Shown here: positions 56,686 to 64,000 of the stretch, one piece after another
Position numbering within the stretch: position 1 is the first letter of the stretch
How the letters are laid out: each line of letters begins with the position of its first letter
IMG/VR virus record: IMGVR_UViG_3300022562_001644
Location: 1 to 64,000 of that record
Reading direction: 5' to 3' (one strand)
Source: a virus
Length of the DNA stretch: 64,000 bases
The notes under the pieces: generated by a model
Told to the model about the DNA's origin: nothing
Seen by the model: the letters and a program-made list of their open reading frames with translations, nothing else
The model's database searches: none
Program-made: the position numbers and the translations under genes

Positions 56686-56882
56686 GCCGGGCTCCAGTGC
56701 CCCATGAGTACACCCAGGGCGAAGGCTGTGACGAAGTACACCCAGCGCCTCTGGGTGAACCAGGAGCGCAACACGGACGAGTAGGTGTTGTTCGCAACCC
56801 TGTCGACGGCTAGATAGATGTCGATTGCGATCAGTATGAAGATGACGCAGAGGACGAATATCTTTGTTGCTGTCGGGCTCAT
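56682..56882 (-). CDS. small membrane protein with two spans, 66 aa
   Basis: Two hydrophobic segments (IFVLCVIFILIAIDIYLAV; WVYFVTAFALGVLMGHW) separated by a short polar loop. Two spans and small size fit holin-type architecture, but there is no adjacent lysis gene. It overlaps the upstream structural gene by 4 nt. Confidence 0.5.
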   Translation of the reverse strand: MSPTATKIFVLCVIFILIAIDIYLAVDRVANNTYSSVLRSWFTQRRWVYFVTAFALGVLMGHWSPA

Positions 56883-57994
56883 TCGTCTTCACTCAGGCAG
56901 TAGAAGGCCGCGGTGACGTACGAGCCGCCAAAAGCCGTTCCGTGCTCCAGATAGATGCGGACCTCCATGCCGGCCGCGCTGGACAACGGAAGAGCTGCTG
57001 CATAGTTCCATGGGAACACCGTGACCGGCTGGCTGGCCCCTCTCCAGTTGGATCCGATGGATGGAATCGTTGGGTAGGCTCCGTTGCTTTCGTCGATGAA
57101 CTGAGGAAGTGACTTGTAGACAGTCTTCCTGATCGGGATCAGGGTCCCTGACGGGTAGGGGCCAGGTGGGTCGGCGGTGTCCAAGAGCTGTGGGGCAAAC
57201 ACATCAACATAGCCATAGGTTTCAAACATGACCGTGTCATTCAGCTCCACGTCGGCAGAGAACTGGACTTCAGCGGCGTTGATGAGCAGACGCTTCCCTG
57301 CGTCTGGCTTGAGCAAAAAAGTGCTTCCGCTTTCGTACCAGTAGCTCGCGCGAACGCTGGCGCCAGGATCGATGACTGGACTGAAGGTGATCTTTCCAGT
57401 GGCATAGTTCAGAGTGTAATCGCCCACGCCTGTATGCGGATCGTTCTCCGTCTTGGAGGTCCACCCTCCACCCTCATCGATCTCCACCAGTACACTGTGA
57501 GTGGCCTCGAAGCCCTCCTCCTCCCAAAGCTTTCCATGTCTCACATCGATGATGTTTTGATGCGGCATGTCGTAGCTGGTCCCTGCGACATCCGCTGCAC
57601 AGGCCTGCTCCGTAGCCTGCACTGAGTCATGAATCCACGTTGTCGGATCATTCCAGCGGTGAGATATCTTGGTCGTGCGAGAACCCTCTGTCGGCCATGG
57701 AGAAACCTTGAGAACCTTATCGGAGGTATACCGGGGACCAAAGTTCTCGCCGAACTGTGACTGGATAACGAACGCCAGGGCATCATCTTCGTCGACCGCC
57801 AGAGCGGCGCCAGGAAAAGATGATAGCCAATCAGCGTGGTCTGCTCCCCACACAACAGCCTTCACAGGAGTCTCTGCCGTTCCCGAGTAGGCGATGATTC
57901 GATCAGACTTGTTCCCCTGGGTGTACCAAGAAGGCCACATCGCAGAAGTGACAAGCGACTTCCATGTTGCGTATGGGATGTTCAGAACTCTCAT
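56879..57994 (-). CDS. putative beta-rich virion protein (fibre/adhesin-like), 371 aa
   Basis: Largely beta-rich (WTSKTENDPHTGVGDYTLNY; TGKITFSPVIDPGASVRASYWY; AALPLSSAAGMEVRIYLEHG) with many Gly/Asp/Tyr, as in tail-fibre or decoration proteins. The ending SYVTAAFYCLSEDE resembles the VTYLTATFYGTFE end of the next gene, suggesting a related C-terminal domain. It is co-directional with the terminase-side genes. Function inferred from composition. Confidence 0.45.
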   Translation of the reverse strand: MRVLNIPYATWKSLVTSAMWPSWYTQGNKSDRIIAYSGTAETPVKAVVWGADHADWLSSFPGAALAVDEDDALAFVIQSQFGENFGPRYTSDKVLKVSPWPTEGSRTTKISHRWNDPTTWIHDSVQATEQACAADVAGTSYDMPHQNIIDVRHGKLWEEEGFEATHSVLVEIDEGGGWTSKTENDPHTGVGDYTLNYATGKITFSPVIDPGASVRASYWYESGSTFLLKPDAGKRLLINAAEVQFSADVELNDTVMFETYGYVDVFAPQLLDTADPPGPYPSGTLIPIRKTVYKSLPQFIDESNGAYPTIPSIGSNWRGASQPVTVFPWNYAAALPLSSAAGMEVRIYLEHGTAFGGSYVTAAFYCLSEDE

Positions 57995-58728
57995 TATTCG
58001 AATGTCCCGTAGAAAGTTGCCGTCAGGTAGGTGACTCCGAGGGCTCCTAGACCAAGGTTATCTCTGATGGTCACCCGAACCTCATCAGAGGTCCCACCTT
58101 TGAGCAACGTTCTTCCGCCGAACTGGAATGCTGCCGCCAAAACTTGGTTTGCAGCGTTCCTGTCAACAAAAGGAGTACCACCGATCAGTCGAAGCCATCC
58201 TTCGTTAAGAAAGATTTCCGCGAGAGTAGTCGTCGACCCATTGTTGATGGTCGCATCAAACAAGATGCCGTTGGTTAGTCCGCTGCCTTTTCCGAAAGAA
58301 GAACCGTCGAACGATATTGTTCCGAGGACAGAAAATACGAATCTGATCTCGGAAACGAGGATGTCATTTACCGGGTCGGCAGGAAAGCTGAACACGACCG
58401 GTGTGACAGATCCGTTGACGATCATGTCGTGGGAGCCAGCCGGAGTCCCGTCGTCGGTCAAAAATTGTTGAACAATTAGATCTGGATCTGGCGTGGCCGG
58501 AACGACAGATATGGTTGCACCAGGCTTTATGTCTGCTTCGACCTGGAGTCTCTTGTGAGTGGCGTTGACTGGGTCCTGTATGGTTGTGACCTTGACCTCG
58601 GCTCCAGTCCCAGCCTGCTGCCCGACCAGCGTAGACCTGGTCTCGAGTCGTCGTATCGAGTTGTCGAGAACGACCGCCACAGCGTTGCCGGCTGCGTCAT
58701 AGAGAATGGATACGGGTGAGTCGCTCAT
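57994..58728 (-). CDS. putative virion beta-protein, 244 aa
   Basis: The N-terminus (SPVSILYDAAGNAVAVVLDNSIRRLET) resembles that of other phage structural proteins. The rest is beta-rich with NGSTTTLAEIFLNEGWLRLIGG and ends VTYLTATFYGTFE. It overlaps its neighbours by 1-4 nt. Probably a fibre or surface protein. Confidence 0.45.
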   Translation of the reverse strand: MSDSPVSILYDAAGNAVAVVLDNSIRRLETRSTLVGQQAGTGAEVKVTTIQDPVNATHKRLQVEADIKPGATISVVPATPDPDLIVQQFLTDDGTPAGSHDMIVNGSVTPVVFSFPADPVNDILVSEIRFVFSVLGTISFDGSSFGKGSGLTNGILFDATINNGSTTTLAEIFLNEGWLRLIGGTPFVDRNAANQVLAAAFQFGGRTLLKGGTSDEVRVTIRDNLGLGALGVTYLTATFYGTFE

Positions 58729-59198
58729 ACGATGGTTCTTGTTCGATCAGTCTCGAATGGGCCGCTGTAGGAAATGGTATCCGTCACGGTGACTAGAACG
58801 GTTGTGCCATCGGTATCGTACATTTTCCACTGGATCGTAGTTGGAAATGCCGTCGTATAGGTGATGGTCTTCTCGACAATCTTCTGGGCTTTACCGTTGT
58901 CGGTGTACCAGATGATGGATGTTGGGAATGGGTTGGCCGTTGGGAGAACTTCCTTGTAGGCCCCGGTGGCGAACCCTTCGGCAGGTCCGTTGTCGATGAA
59001 GTGAATCAGCGACCGCACGGGGTCGTGAATCTTCTTGTGGAGTAGGGCCTCCACACCGGACGAGAATCTGTAGCGGATGCTGTCGCCGAGTCGGCGCATT
59101 GCCCCTTGGACTATGGGGTCCCCGTCGACCGTGCGGTCCTCGAGCTGGAGCTCCTCTTCGACTGCCGGTCCCGGCGTTCTGTCTGGGGTGAGTCCCAT
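58725..59198 (-). CDS. putative virion protein, 157 aa
   Basis: MGLTPDRTPGPAVEEELQLE is an opening seen in phage structural genes. The C-terminal half is beta-rich (TITYTTAFPTTIQWKMYDTDGTTVLVTVTDTI). Helical segment FSSGVEALLHKKIHDPVRSLIHF in the middle. Position among terminase-side structural genes; role unknown. Confidence 0.45.
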   Translation of the reverse strand: MGLTPDRTPGPAVEEELQLEDRTVDGDPIVQGAMRRLGDSIRYRFSSGVEALLHKKIHDPVRSLIHFIDNGPAEGFATGAYKEVLPTANPFPTSIIWYTDNGKAQKIVEKTITYTTAFPTTIQWKMYDTDGTTVLVTVTDTISYSGPFETDRTRTIV

Positions 59199-59207
59199 GG
59201 CCCCAGT

Positions 59208-59705
59208 CTAACCCTTGCCAGGGCTCGCAGAAGATCTCTTTGACTTCTTTCGCAAAGGCTTCTTGTGGCTAACCTTTGGTTTCGCAGCCTTGCTTCGCGC
59301 CTGCTCAGCAAGCCCGTCACGCTTCTTTGCGAACGCGCGATGCGCTTCCGCCTGCTTCATGAAGTCGTCGGCCATGGTCTTTGCATGGTCAGATTGCCCC
59401 TCCACCAGGAGTTGTTGTCTCTGCTGATTTTTTGCATTCCTATCGCATTCAGCAGCAAGTCTCCTGATGAGCTTCTTCATTTCTCTGAGAAGGAGCTCGG
59501 CCTTTTCACCGCGAATCTCTGTACTGGCAGAGATCTCTTCCTCGACCGTTGCCGCATGGTTGAGTATCTGATCGGTCATCAGCCTGAAGGCATCGTAAGC
59601 ACCTTTGTGCTCGATGGATTCGCGGTACTTCTTGAGGGCGATGGCCTTTTGCTTCTCCGCCTGGTCCTCAAGCACTGAAACGAGGGCTTCTGTCTTTTCG
59701 CTCAT
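59208..59705 (-). CDS. coiled-coil protein with basic tail, 165 aa
   Basis: MSEKTEALVSVLEDQAEKQK... is a long charged helix, ending in a Lys/Arg-rich tail (KVSHKKPLRKKSKRSSASPG). ATG 59705 has AGGA upstream; the longer version includes the terminator. A basic-tailed coiled coil could be DNA-binding or an assembly chaperone. Unknown. Confidence 0.5.
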   Translation of the reverse strand: MSEKTEALVSVLEDQAEKQKAIALKKYRESIEHKGAYDAFRLMTDQILNHAATVEEEISASTEIRGEKAELLLREMKKLIRRLAAECDRNAKNQQRQQLLVEGQSDHAKTMADDFMKQAEAHRAFAKKRDGLAEQARSKAAKPKVSHKKPLRKKSKRSSASPGKG

Positions 59706-59723
59706 GTTTTTTGTTCCTGGTGT

Positions 59724-59757
59724 AAAAAAAACCGGGGACGCCACTGGACGCCCCCGG
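59724..59757 (-). terminator. intrinsic terminator (minus strand)
   Basis: On the minus strand, CCGGGGGCG and CGTCCCCGG form a 9-bp stem with one G-T wobble and an 8-nt loop, followed by eight T. It ends the 539-aa structural gene's transcript. Confidence 0.88.
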
Positions 59758-59777
59758 TGGTTTATAGGGACAAGCTA

Positions 59778-61397
59778 CTACGGGATCTCAAGCCAGTCCA
59801 CGATGTAGATGACGTCTCCAACCTTGATCTTCTTCTCGAACTTGAGCTGGCCGTTGGCCAGCGAAGTGCCTGGGTAGACGTCCTTGTCGTTTGCGCCAGT
59901 CGTGGAGGTGTCTTGCACCTGAATAGCGCCGTTCAGGTAGATATCAAGCTTTGTGCTGGAAAGGCCGAAGTCGTGGCCCGAAAGGTTGCCCAAATCTGTG
60001 TCGAGGTTGTTGTCGTTGGATGGGCCAGATACGTCGACGTCAGCGTTTGCATCTACCGTGCAGACGGCATACACGATCCGCCTGGTGGTTGAAGCCTTCG
60101 CCTCAATGAGCATCTGAATAAGAGACTTTTCTCCACCATAGATGGTCTCAAGGTTGCTCCACTCAAGTGTGGTCTCCGATAGCTTCAGGCCAAGAGTGGC
60201 CCAGGTGGAGCCTGTTCGGTTTCCGTCGTCGAGGTAGAGCTCGCCGGCGCCAAGCATGGTGAGGTCTGCGCCGCCACCGGAGGCTACGGTCAGCACACCG
60301 CCTGCGTCGATCTGGTTTGGTGTGACACCAACGTTAATCGTGGTCGCAATAGATCCAGTGTCAAACGATGCCCCATTGAGGAAATCGTTTACGGATGCGT
60401 TGTTATCAAAGATATCAACGTCCGCCCCGAATTCGATCTCACTGGTCCCCCCAGCACTTCCCTCGATGATGCGGAACAACGAGGCTTCAAGATTGTCGCG
60501 AATCGTCCACTCGACACCGGCGGCTTCCAGGTCAAGGAAGGAACTTGTGAGCACATCGACAGGAGTGGTGCCCTGGTTTCCGTAGCCAGCCTGTCGCGTA
60601 ACCAGTGCAGTTCCCGGAACATCGACAATCGCACCGGTCAGGAAGTCATACTCGTTGAGGTCCTGCTGTCTGACTCGCTCCCTGGTGCAGTAGTTGATAG
60701 TCCTGTTTTCGACGTCGGCGAATGGGACTGCTTCGAGGTCATCCCCGGTTGCGTTGACGCGAACAAATGAGATCTGAACCCTGGTCGTTGTCGTATCCGT
60801 GATGGTGGCGCCATCCGTTAGACCAGACTCTCCTTGCAGCAATCCATAGACCTTGCGGTTATCTGACAGAATGTCATCGCGCGTATTCCCATCCACGATT
60901 TGCATCAGATTGAGCGGGCTGATTGCGTTTGCCCCAGGAATTTCAGACAGGGCGTGAGTCCCGAAGGTTCCGCCATGGGCTGCGACTACAGTGCCGAGCG
61001 TGGTCACGCCTCCAACGGCTGCAGTTGTGTTGGTTGGAAGCTCGCCAGTTCCGAGGATTACAAAGTTGTTTCCTGCGCCAACAGTGACATCCACGAAGCT
61101 GCAGACGTCACGAAGGACGCGCTTCTTCTCAAGAGCATGGAGGGCCGCGTTGAGATCGTTGACGCCCCGCTGGCTACCCGTTTCGAGGGCCGATGGTGTA
61201 GCCAGATCCCCAAACCAGTTGCTTCCCCTGTTGTCCAAGAGCGTGTGGATCTGGGATCGCAGGCTGTTCAGATCGTCCAGCAGGGACACCGGGTTCGTTT
61301 CAAAATTCGCCTCAGACGGAGCAATGCTATCGTTGTAGAGGGAGACGGGAAACGTTCGTCGGATCTGTGTTTCTTGGTCGAGTAGTGAGATTGCCAT
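59778..61397 (-). CDS. putative fibre/baseplate structural protein, 539 aa
   Basis: An N-terminal helical section (SLLDDLNSLRSQIHTLLDN) is followed by a long beta-rich, Thr/Gly/Asp-rich body. The last ~115 residues (RRIVYAVCTVDANADVDVSGPS ... DVYPGTSLANGQLKFEKKIKVGD) match the C-terminal ~90 residues of the next gene. This domain may be an attachment or receptor module. AAGGG precedes ATG 61397. Confidence 0.5.
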   Translation of the reverse strand: MAISLLDQETQIRRTFPVSLYNDSIAPSEANFETNPVSLLDDLNSLRSQIHTLLDNRGSNWFGDLATPSALETGSQRGVNDLNAALHALEKKRVLRDVCSFVDVTVGAGNNFVILGTGELPTNTTAAVGGVTTLGTVVAAHGGTFGTHALSEIPGANAISPLNLMQIVDGNTRDDILSDNRKVYGLLQGESGLTDGATITDTTTTRVQISFVRVNATGDDLEAVPFADVENRTINYCTRERVRQQDLNEYDFLTGAIVDVPGTALVTRQAGYGNQGTTPVDVLTSSFLDLEAAGVEWTIRDNLEASLFRIIEGSAGGTSEIEFGADVDIFDNNASVNDFLNGASFDTGSIATTINVGVTPNQIDAGGVLTVASGGGADLTMLGAGELYLDDGNRTGSTWATLGLKLSETTLEWSNLETIYGGEKSLIQMLIEAKASTTRRIVYAVCTVDANADVDVSGPSNDNNLDTDLGNLSGHDFGLSSTKLDIYLNGAIQVQDTSTTGANDKDVYPGTSLANGQLKFEKKIKVGDVIYIVDWLEIP

Positions 61398-61426
61398 GAG
61401 TGCCCTTGCCTATCGCGTTGCGGAAA

Positions 61427-61435
61427 ATTCTATCA
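61427..61435 (-). promoter_or_regulatory. extended -10 element TGATAGAAT (minus strand)
   Basis: On the minus strand TGATAGAAT fits an extended -10 about 30 nt upstream of ATG 61397. It lies in the 54-nt gap between structural genes. No clear -35. Confidence 0.4.
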
Positions 61436-61451
61436 CGCAGACTTTTTCAGA

Positions 61452-61823
61452 TCATTCGTCCCAGTCGATGAGCGTAATGATGTCGCCAACCTTGAGTTTC
61501 TTGCTGAATTTCAACTGGCCATTGATGAGGCTTGTCCCCGGATAGACGTCGCCAGAGCCTGGTCCAAACACTGCGACTTGCCTGGCTCCGTTCAAGAGAA
61601 TGTCGTAAGCGGTTACAAAGGATGCTCCTGCAAGACTGCCTAGGTCGGCATCCAGGTTGTTGTCCCCCGAAGGACCCGACACGTTCGTATCGGCAGGAAT
61701 TTGAGACGTCACGGTTGCATAGACAATTCTACGATCCAGCGGAGACGGTCCACCACCAGGTGGTGTGCCGCCGCCGCCGGTATCGCACAGCGAGCAAGAT
61801 GCTTTGCCGTTACGAAAAGCCAT
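61452..61823 (-). CDS. small structural protein sharing C-terminal domain, 123 aa
   Basis: The N-terminus has ASCSLCDTGGGGTPPGGGP, a Cys pair and Gly/Pro linker. Residues ~31-123 (RRIVYATVTSQIPADTNVSGPS ... DVYPGTSLINGQLKFSKKLK) are a clear paralogue of the C-terminus of the 539-aa protein. TAATG overlap with the upstream gene. Probably a fibre-tip or adaptor module. Confidence 0.5.
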   Translation of the reverse strand: MAFRNGKASCSLCDTGGGGTPPGGGPSPLDRRIVYATVTSQIPADTNVSGPSGDNNLDADLGSLAGASFVTAYDILLNGARQVAVFGPGSGDVYPGTSLINGQLKFSKKLKVGDIITLIDWDE

Positions 61824-62218
61824 TAGACAGGTGATTGCAGGTGAACCCTGCAGATAAGCTTTGCTGAAGCGCCTGCAGTCCTGACTACCAGCGACTGCTT
61901 GGCTGTGATAATGAATGAGTCTGCGAGAGTTGTCAGGAAATCTGTCTCGTCCGTCCCGCAGAGAATGAGGAGCTCGTCCCCATCCTTGTCCCGCTTGTGG
62001 ACCGTCCAGGCCGTCTGGCCGCCGAGCTTGAGCTCGATGCTGCGGACCCAAAGGGGCTGGTCGCAGTCATAGGGGTCGAAGTCGAATAGGCCTCCCGCCG
62101 GCCCTGGGGGCCATTCCTCGATGTTGTTGGCCCGGGTAAGACTCCCCGCCGGAATCGTGCCATCGAAGTCATTTCCAGCCGCGACAGTCTGCTGGAATGT
62201 GCGAATTCCGAGACCCAT
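61823..62218 (-). CDS. putative virion protein, 131 aa
   Basis: Beta-rich (WVRSIELKLGGQTAWTVHKRDKDGDELLILCG; SFIITAKQSLVVRTAGASAKL), suggesting a small structural jelly-roll. It lies between the terminase and the fibre-like genes. No family is recognised. Confidence 0.45.
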   Translation of the reverse strand: MGLGIRTFQQTVAAGNDFDGTIPAGSLTRANNIEEWPPGPAGGLFDFDPYDCDQPLWVRSIELKLGGQTAWTVHKRDKDGDELLILCGTDETDFLTTLADSFIITAKQSLVVRTAGASAKLICRVHLQSPV

Positions 62219-62221
62219 CGA

Positions 62222-63991
62222 CTAGAACTTCCCAATACTGATGTCTGCAGCGAGCTTGCAGTAGGCCAAGCTGTGCAGGGCATCGTCTGGTTGATCGATG
62301 GGGTGGTCGTACATCATCGTCCTGGTGCGCTCATTGTACTCCACGTACTCGGCCAAAATGTCCTTGGCAAATGGCTCGAATGTTTCCCATTCGGGGAACA
62401 GGAAATTCTGCTGCTTGATGCTCTGGAAAAGGTTGGACAGGACCGCGTTCCTGTTGATGATGAACTTGAAGGCGTCGGGATCCCACCGCTTTCTTTCTCC
62501 CAGCGAGGTCGAGTAGGCAAACTGCATGACTCCCTGGCGACCTCGAGCCTTAAACAGGCGGCTGTTCATTCCCCAACCATGCCCCCAGTCGGCGCCAATG
62601 ACTTCGACATTCCAGTGACCGCAGATATGAAGAACGTCAGGGACGATGAATTCAGGGTCGATCTCCTTCCCGACATATCGTTTCATCAGGAAGGGCCAAA
62701 AAAGATCTGAGTTCAGGTAGCAGCCAAGCGTAAGCACGGTCCAGGAGGCAAATTTTTTCTTACCTCCAGCGACCTCACCTTCCTCACGCCCCTCACCCCA
62801 GTCGATGCCGGCGAAGAAACGGAAGTTCATTGTGCTATCTCGGGTATGAATGAACTTGCTGCTATCTCTTCCGGTGATTTTCTTGATTGGATAGCAGCAC
62901 TGCTGGACATCCATCTTGGTAACTGGGGCAGATGCTGTGTCGTAGGAAAATCCAAGGATCTCGTTTTGAAACTTCCCGTCCGGCCATTTTTCGTAAGGGA
63001 GAACAATCTCAGCTCGCCATGCCTCCTCCGACTGCTTCCACGGCACCATGAGCTGAGAGATGTGATAGCCGACGTAGTGCTCTCCCGGCGCAAGTGTTAC
63101 CCATTGGCCGTCCATGGGATTGATTCGCTTGTCACAGTTCGCGCAAACTAAACCGTTCTTCCCAATGTTCTCCGGTCCAAGCAGGTTCCAAAAGCGCGGC
63201 TTCTTGCAGTCACATGGAACAAGCCATTCGTTCTGCGTTGACCACTGCCAGTACTCCTCAAGAGTATTGGCGAAGGTCAGGGGCGTCCCGCAGATGAACT
63301 CCATACCCTCCACGCCAGCCGAGAGGCGGGATGCCGAGAGAGACTGCGAGATGACCTTGATATTGTCCTTGAGGAGATCCTGGGCCTCGTCGAAGAATAC
63401 GCGGCTGGCCGGAATGCCTCGAGCTCGAGCAGCAGTGAGAAAGGCGTAGCGCAGGAACATGTACGACCCATTCAAGATCGTTTTCTCGAAGACCTGGTCC
63501 GTTATCCCCTTTCCGATGAACGCACGCTTGACGAACGGAGAATCGTACAGGGTAGGGCGCAGTTTCTCGTTGGAATACTGTCTGGTCTGGAGTGCTGACG
63601 GAGAAACATAGAGGCTTCTCCAGTGCGGTCGAATCAGGGACTCGGTTACCTGCAGATTGCACACGGTCGTCGACTTAGCGACCTGGCGAGAGCACTTAAG
63701 GACTAGCCGCGGGTCTTCGTCGTTGTAGACCGGCAACATAAAGGCATGATTGTCTAGTCTGAGGGGTCTCCCAAGGTGATGAAGACAAGCCTGGGCAATG
63801 TCGCTTTTTCGACCCTTGAATCCGGGACGATCCGTGTCCGTGGTGATCTCAATAAGGCGAGGCTTCCAGTCGTAGAGTTCTTCATTCCAGTTGATGTCGG
63901 GAACAAGGTTTGGAAGTTCACCAGACTTGCCGGTGAAATCAAATGGGTCGCTGTCGAGCTCGTCAGGCTCATGTGCCAGTTCCTCCATCAT
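62222..63991 (-). CDS. terminase large subunit (GpA-like TerL)
   Basis: The 589-aa protein has CSRQVAKSTT (Walker-A-like, residues 100-109), VFFDEAQD (Walker B, 198-205), a zinc ribbon CDCKKP...CANC (Cys260/262/283/286) and GIDWGEG (nuclease motif, ~395-401), with GADWGHGWG downstream. It packages DNA into the prohead and cuts it. The zinc ribbon is typical of the GpA-like branch. The ATG is 9 nt from the window's right edge, so upstream context is not visible. Confidence 0.9.
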   Translation of the reverse strand: MMEELAHEPDELDSDPFDFTGKSGELPNLVPDINWNEELYDWKPRLIEITTDTDRPGFKGRKSDIAQACLHHLGRPLRLDNHAFMLPVYNDEDPRLVLKCSRQVAKSTTVCNLQVTESLIRPHWRSLYVSPSALQTRQYSNEKLRPTLYDSPFVKRAFIGKGITDQVFEKTILNGSYMFLRYAFLTAARARGIPASRVFFDEAQDLLKDNIKVISQSLSASRLSAGVEGMEFICGTPLTFANTLEEYWQWSTQNEWLVPCDCKKPRFWNLLGPENIGKNGLVCANCDKRINPMDGQWVTLAPGEHYVGYHISQLMVPWKQSEEAWRAEIVLPYEKWPDGKFQNEILGFSYDTASAPVTKMDVQQCCYPIKKITGRDSSKFIHTRDSTMNFRFFAGIDWGEGREEGEVAGGKKKFASWTVLTLGCYLNSDLFWPFLMKRYVGKEIDPEFIVPDVLHICGHWNVEVIGADWGHGWGMNSRLFKARGRQGVMQFAYSTSLGERKRWDPDAFKFIINRNAVLSNLFQSIKQQNFLFPEWETFEPFAKDILAEYVEYNERTRTMMYDHPIDQPDDALHSLAYCKLAADISIGKF

Positions 63992-64000
63992 CCATCCCCC

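Overview
The window is a 64 kb piece of a tailed-phage (Caudoviricetes) genome with contractile-tail (myovirus-type) morphology. It carries a large terminase, an HK97-type major capsid protein, a prohead-protease-like protein, a tail sheath and probable tail tube, and a phage replication/recombination set. There are no bacterial housekeeping genes, rRNA, recognisable tRNA, insertion sequence, CRISPR array or integrase. The host cannot be named. Several promoters have the -10 pattern TAGAnT/TAGGTT placed 6-7 nt before an ATG, which means leaderless mRNAs. That pattern is familiar from actinobacteria and some other phyla, so it is only a hint. Most other genes have ordinary Shine-Dalgarno (SD) sites.

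Layout. (1) 1-34.5 kb, plus strand: a dense early/middle region of small, overlapping genes, with two minus-strand genes set into it (16.5-17.0 and 18.8-19.4 kb). Recognisable functions: MazG-like NTP pyrophosphohydrolase, SLOG-fold protein, adenylylsulfate-kinase-like P-loop protein, PLD-like phosphodiesterase, HAD phosphatase, alpha/beta hydrolase, DinG/XPD-type helicase, SNase-like nuclease, Gp37/Gp68-type radical-SAM-like protein, thymidylate kinase, two ribbon-helix-helix proteins, M15 endolysin, Bet/RecT annealing protein plus PD-(D/E)XK exonuclease, DnaN-like clamp, sigma-region-4-like protein, SSB-like protein, a second PD-(D/E)XK nuclease and a DnaQ-fold 3'-5' exonuclease. About twenty small proteins carry Cys-pair (zinc-ribbon-like) motifs. 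(2) 34.5-54.8 kb, minus strand: morphogenesis genes, read right to left from a putative core protein to sheath and tube. (3) 54.8-56.6 kb: a plus-strand island of three genes. (4) 56.6-64 kb, minus strand: two tiny membrane proteins, fibre/decoration-like proteins and the large terminase. No portal or small terminase is recognisable in the window.

The feature most worth following is a short peptide motif, roughly GF-x-[DE]-E-[LF]-x-K-x-A. It sits at or near the N-terminus (or at an internal start) of at least eight otherwise dissimilar proteins of the morphogenesis module. Many of these proteins also have a Gly/Ala-rich hydrophobic helix beside a basic stretch. It looks like a modular sorting or maturation tag, comparable in concept to the T4 capsid-targeting sequence, and it occurs together with a prohead-protease-like protein and two HExxH metallopeptidase-like proteins. 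Three genes of this module also contain in-frame internal starts with their own SD sites.

Regulation visible in the sequence: leaderless TAGAnT promoters, a plus-strand-only octamer GGCATAAG at five gene boundaries, five intrinsic terminators, and a 118-nt branched inverted-repeat structure just ahead of the clamp gene.
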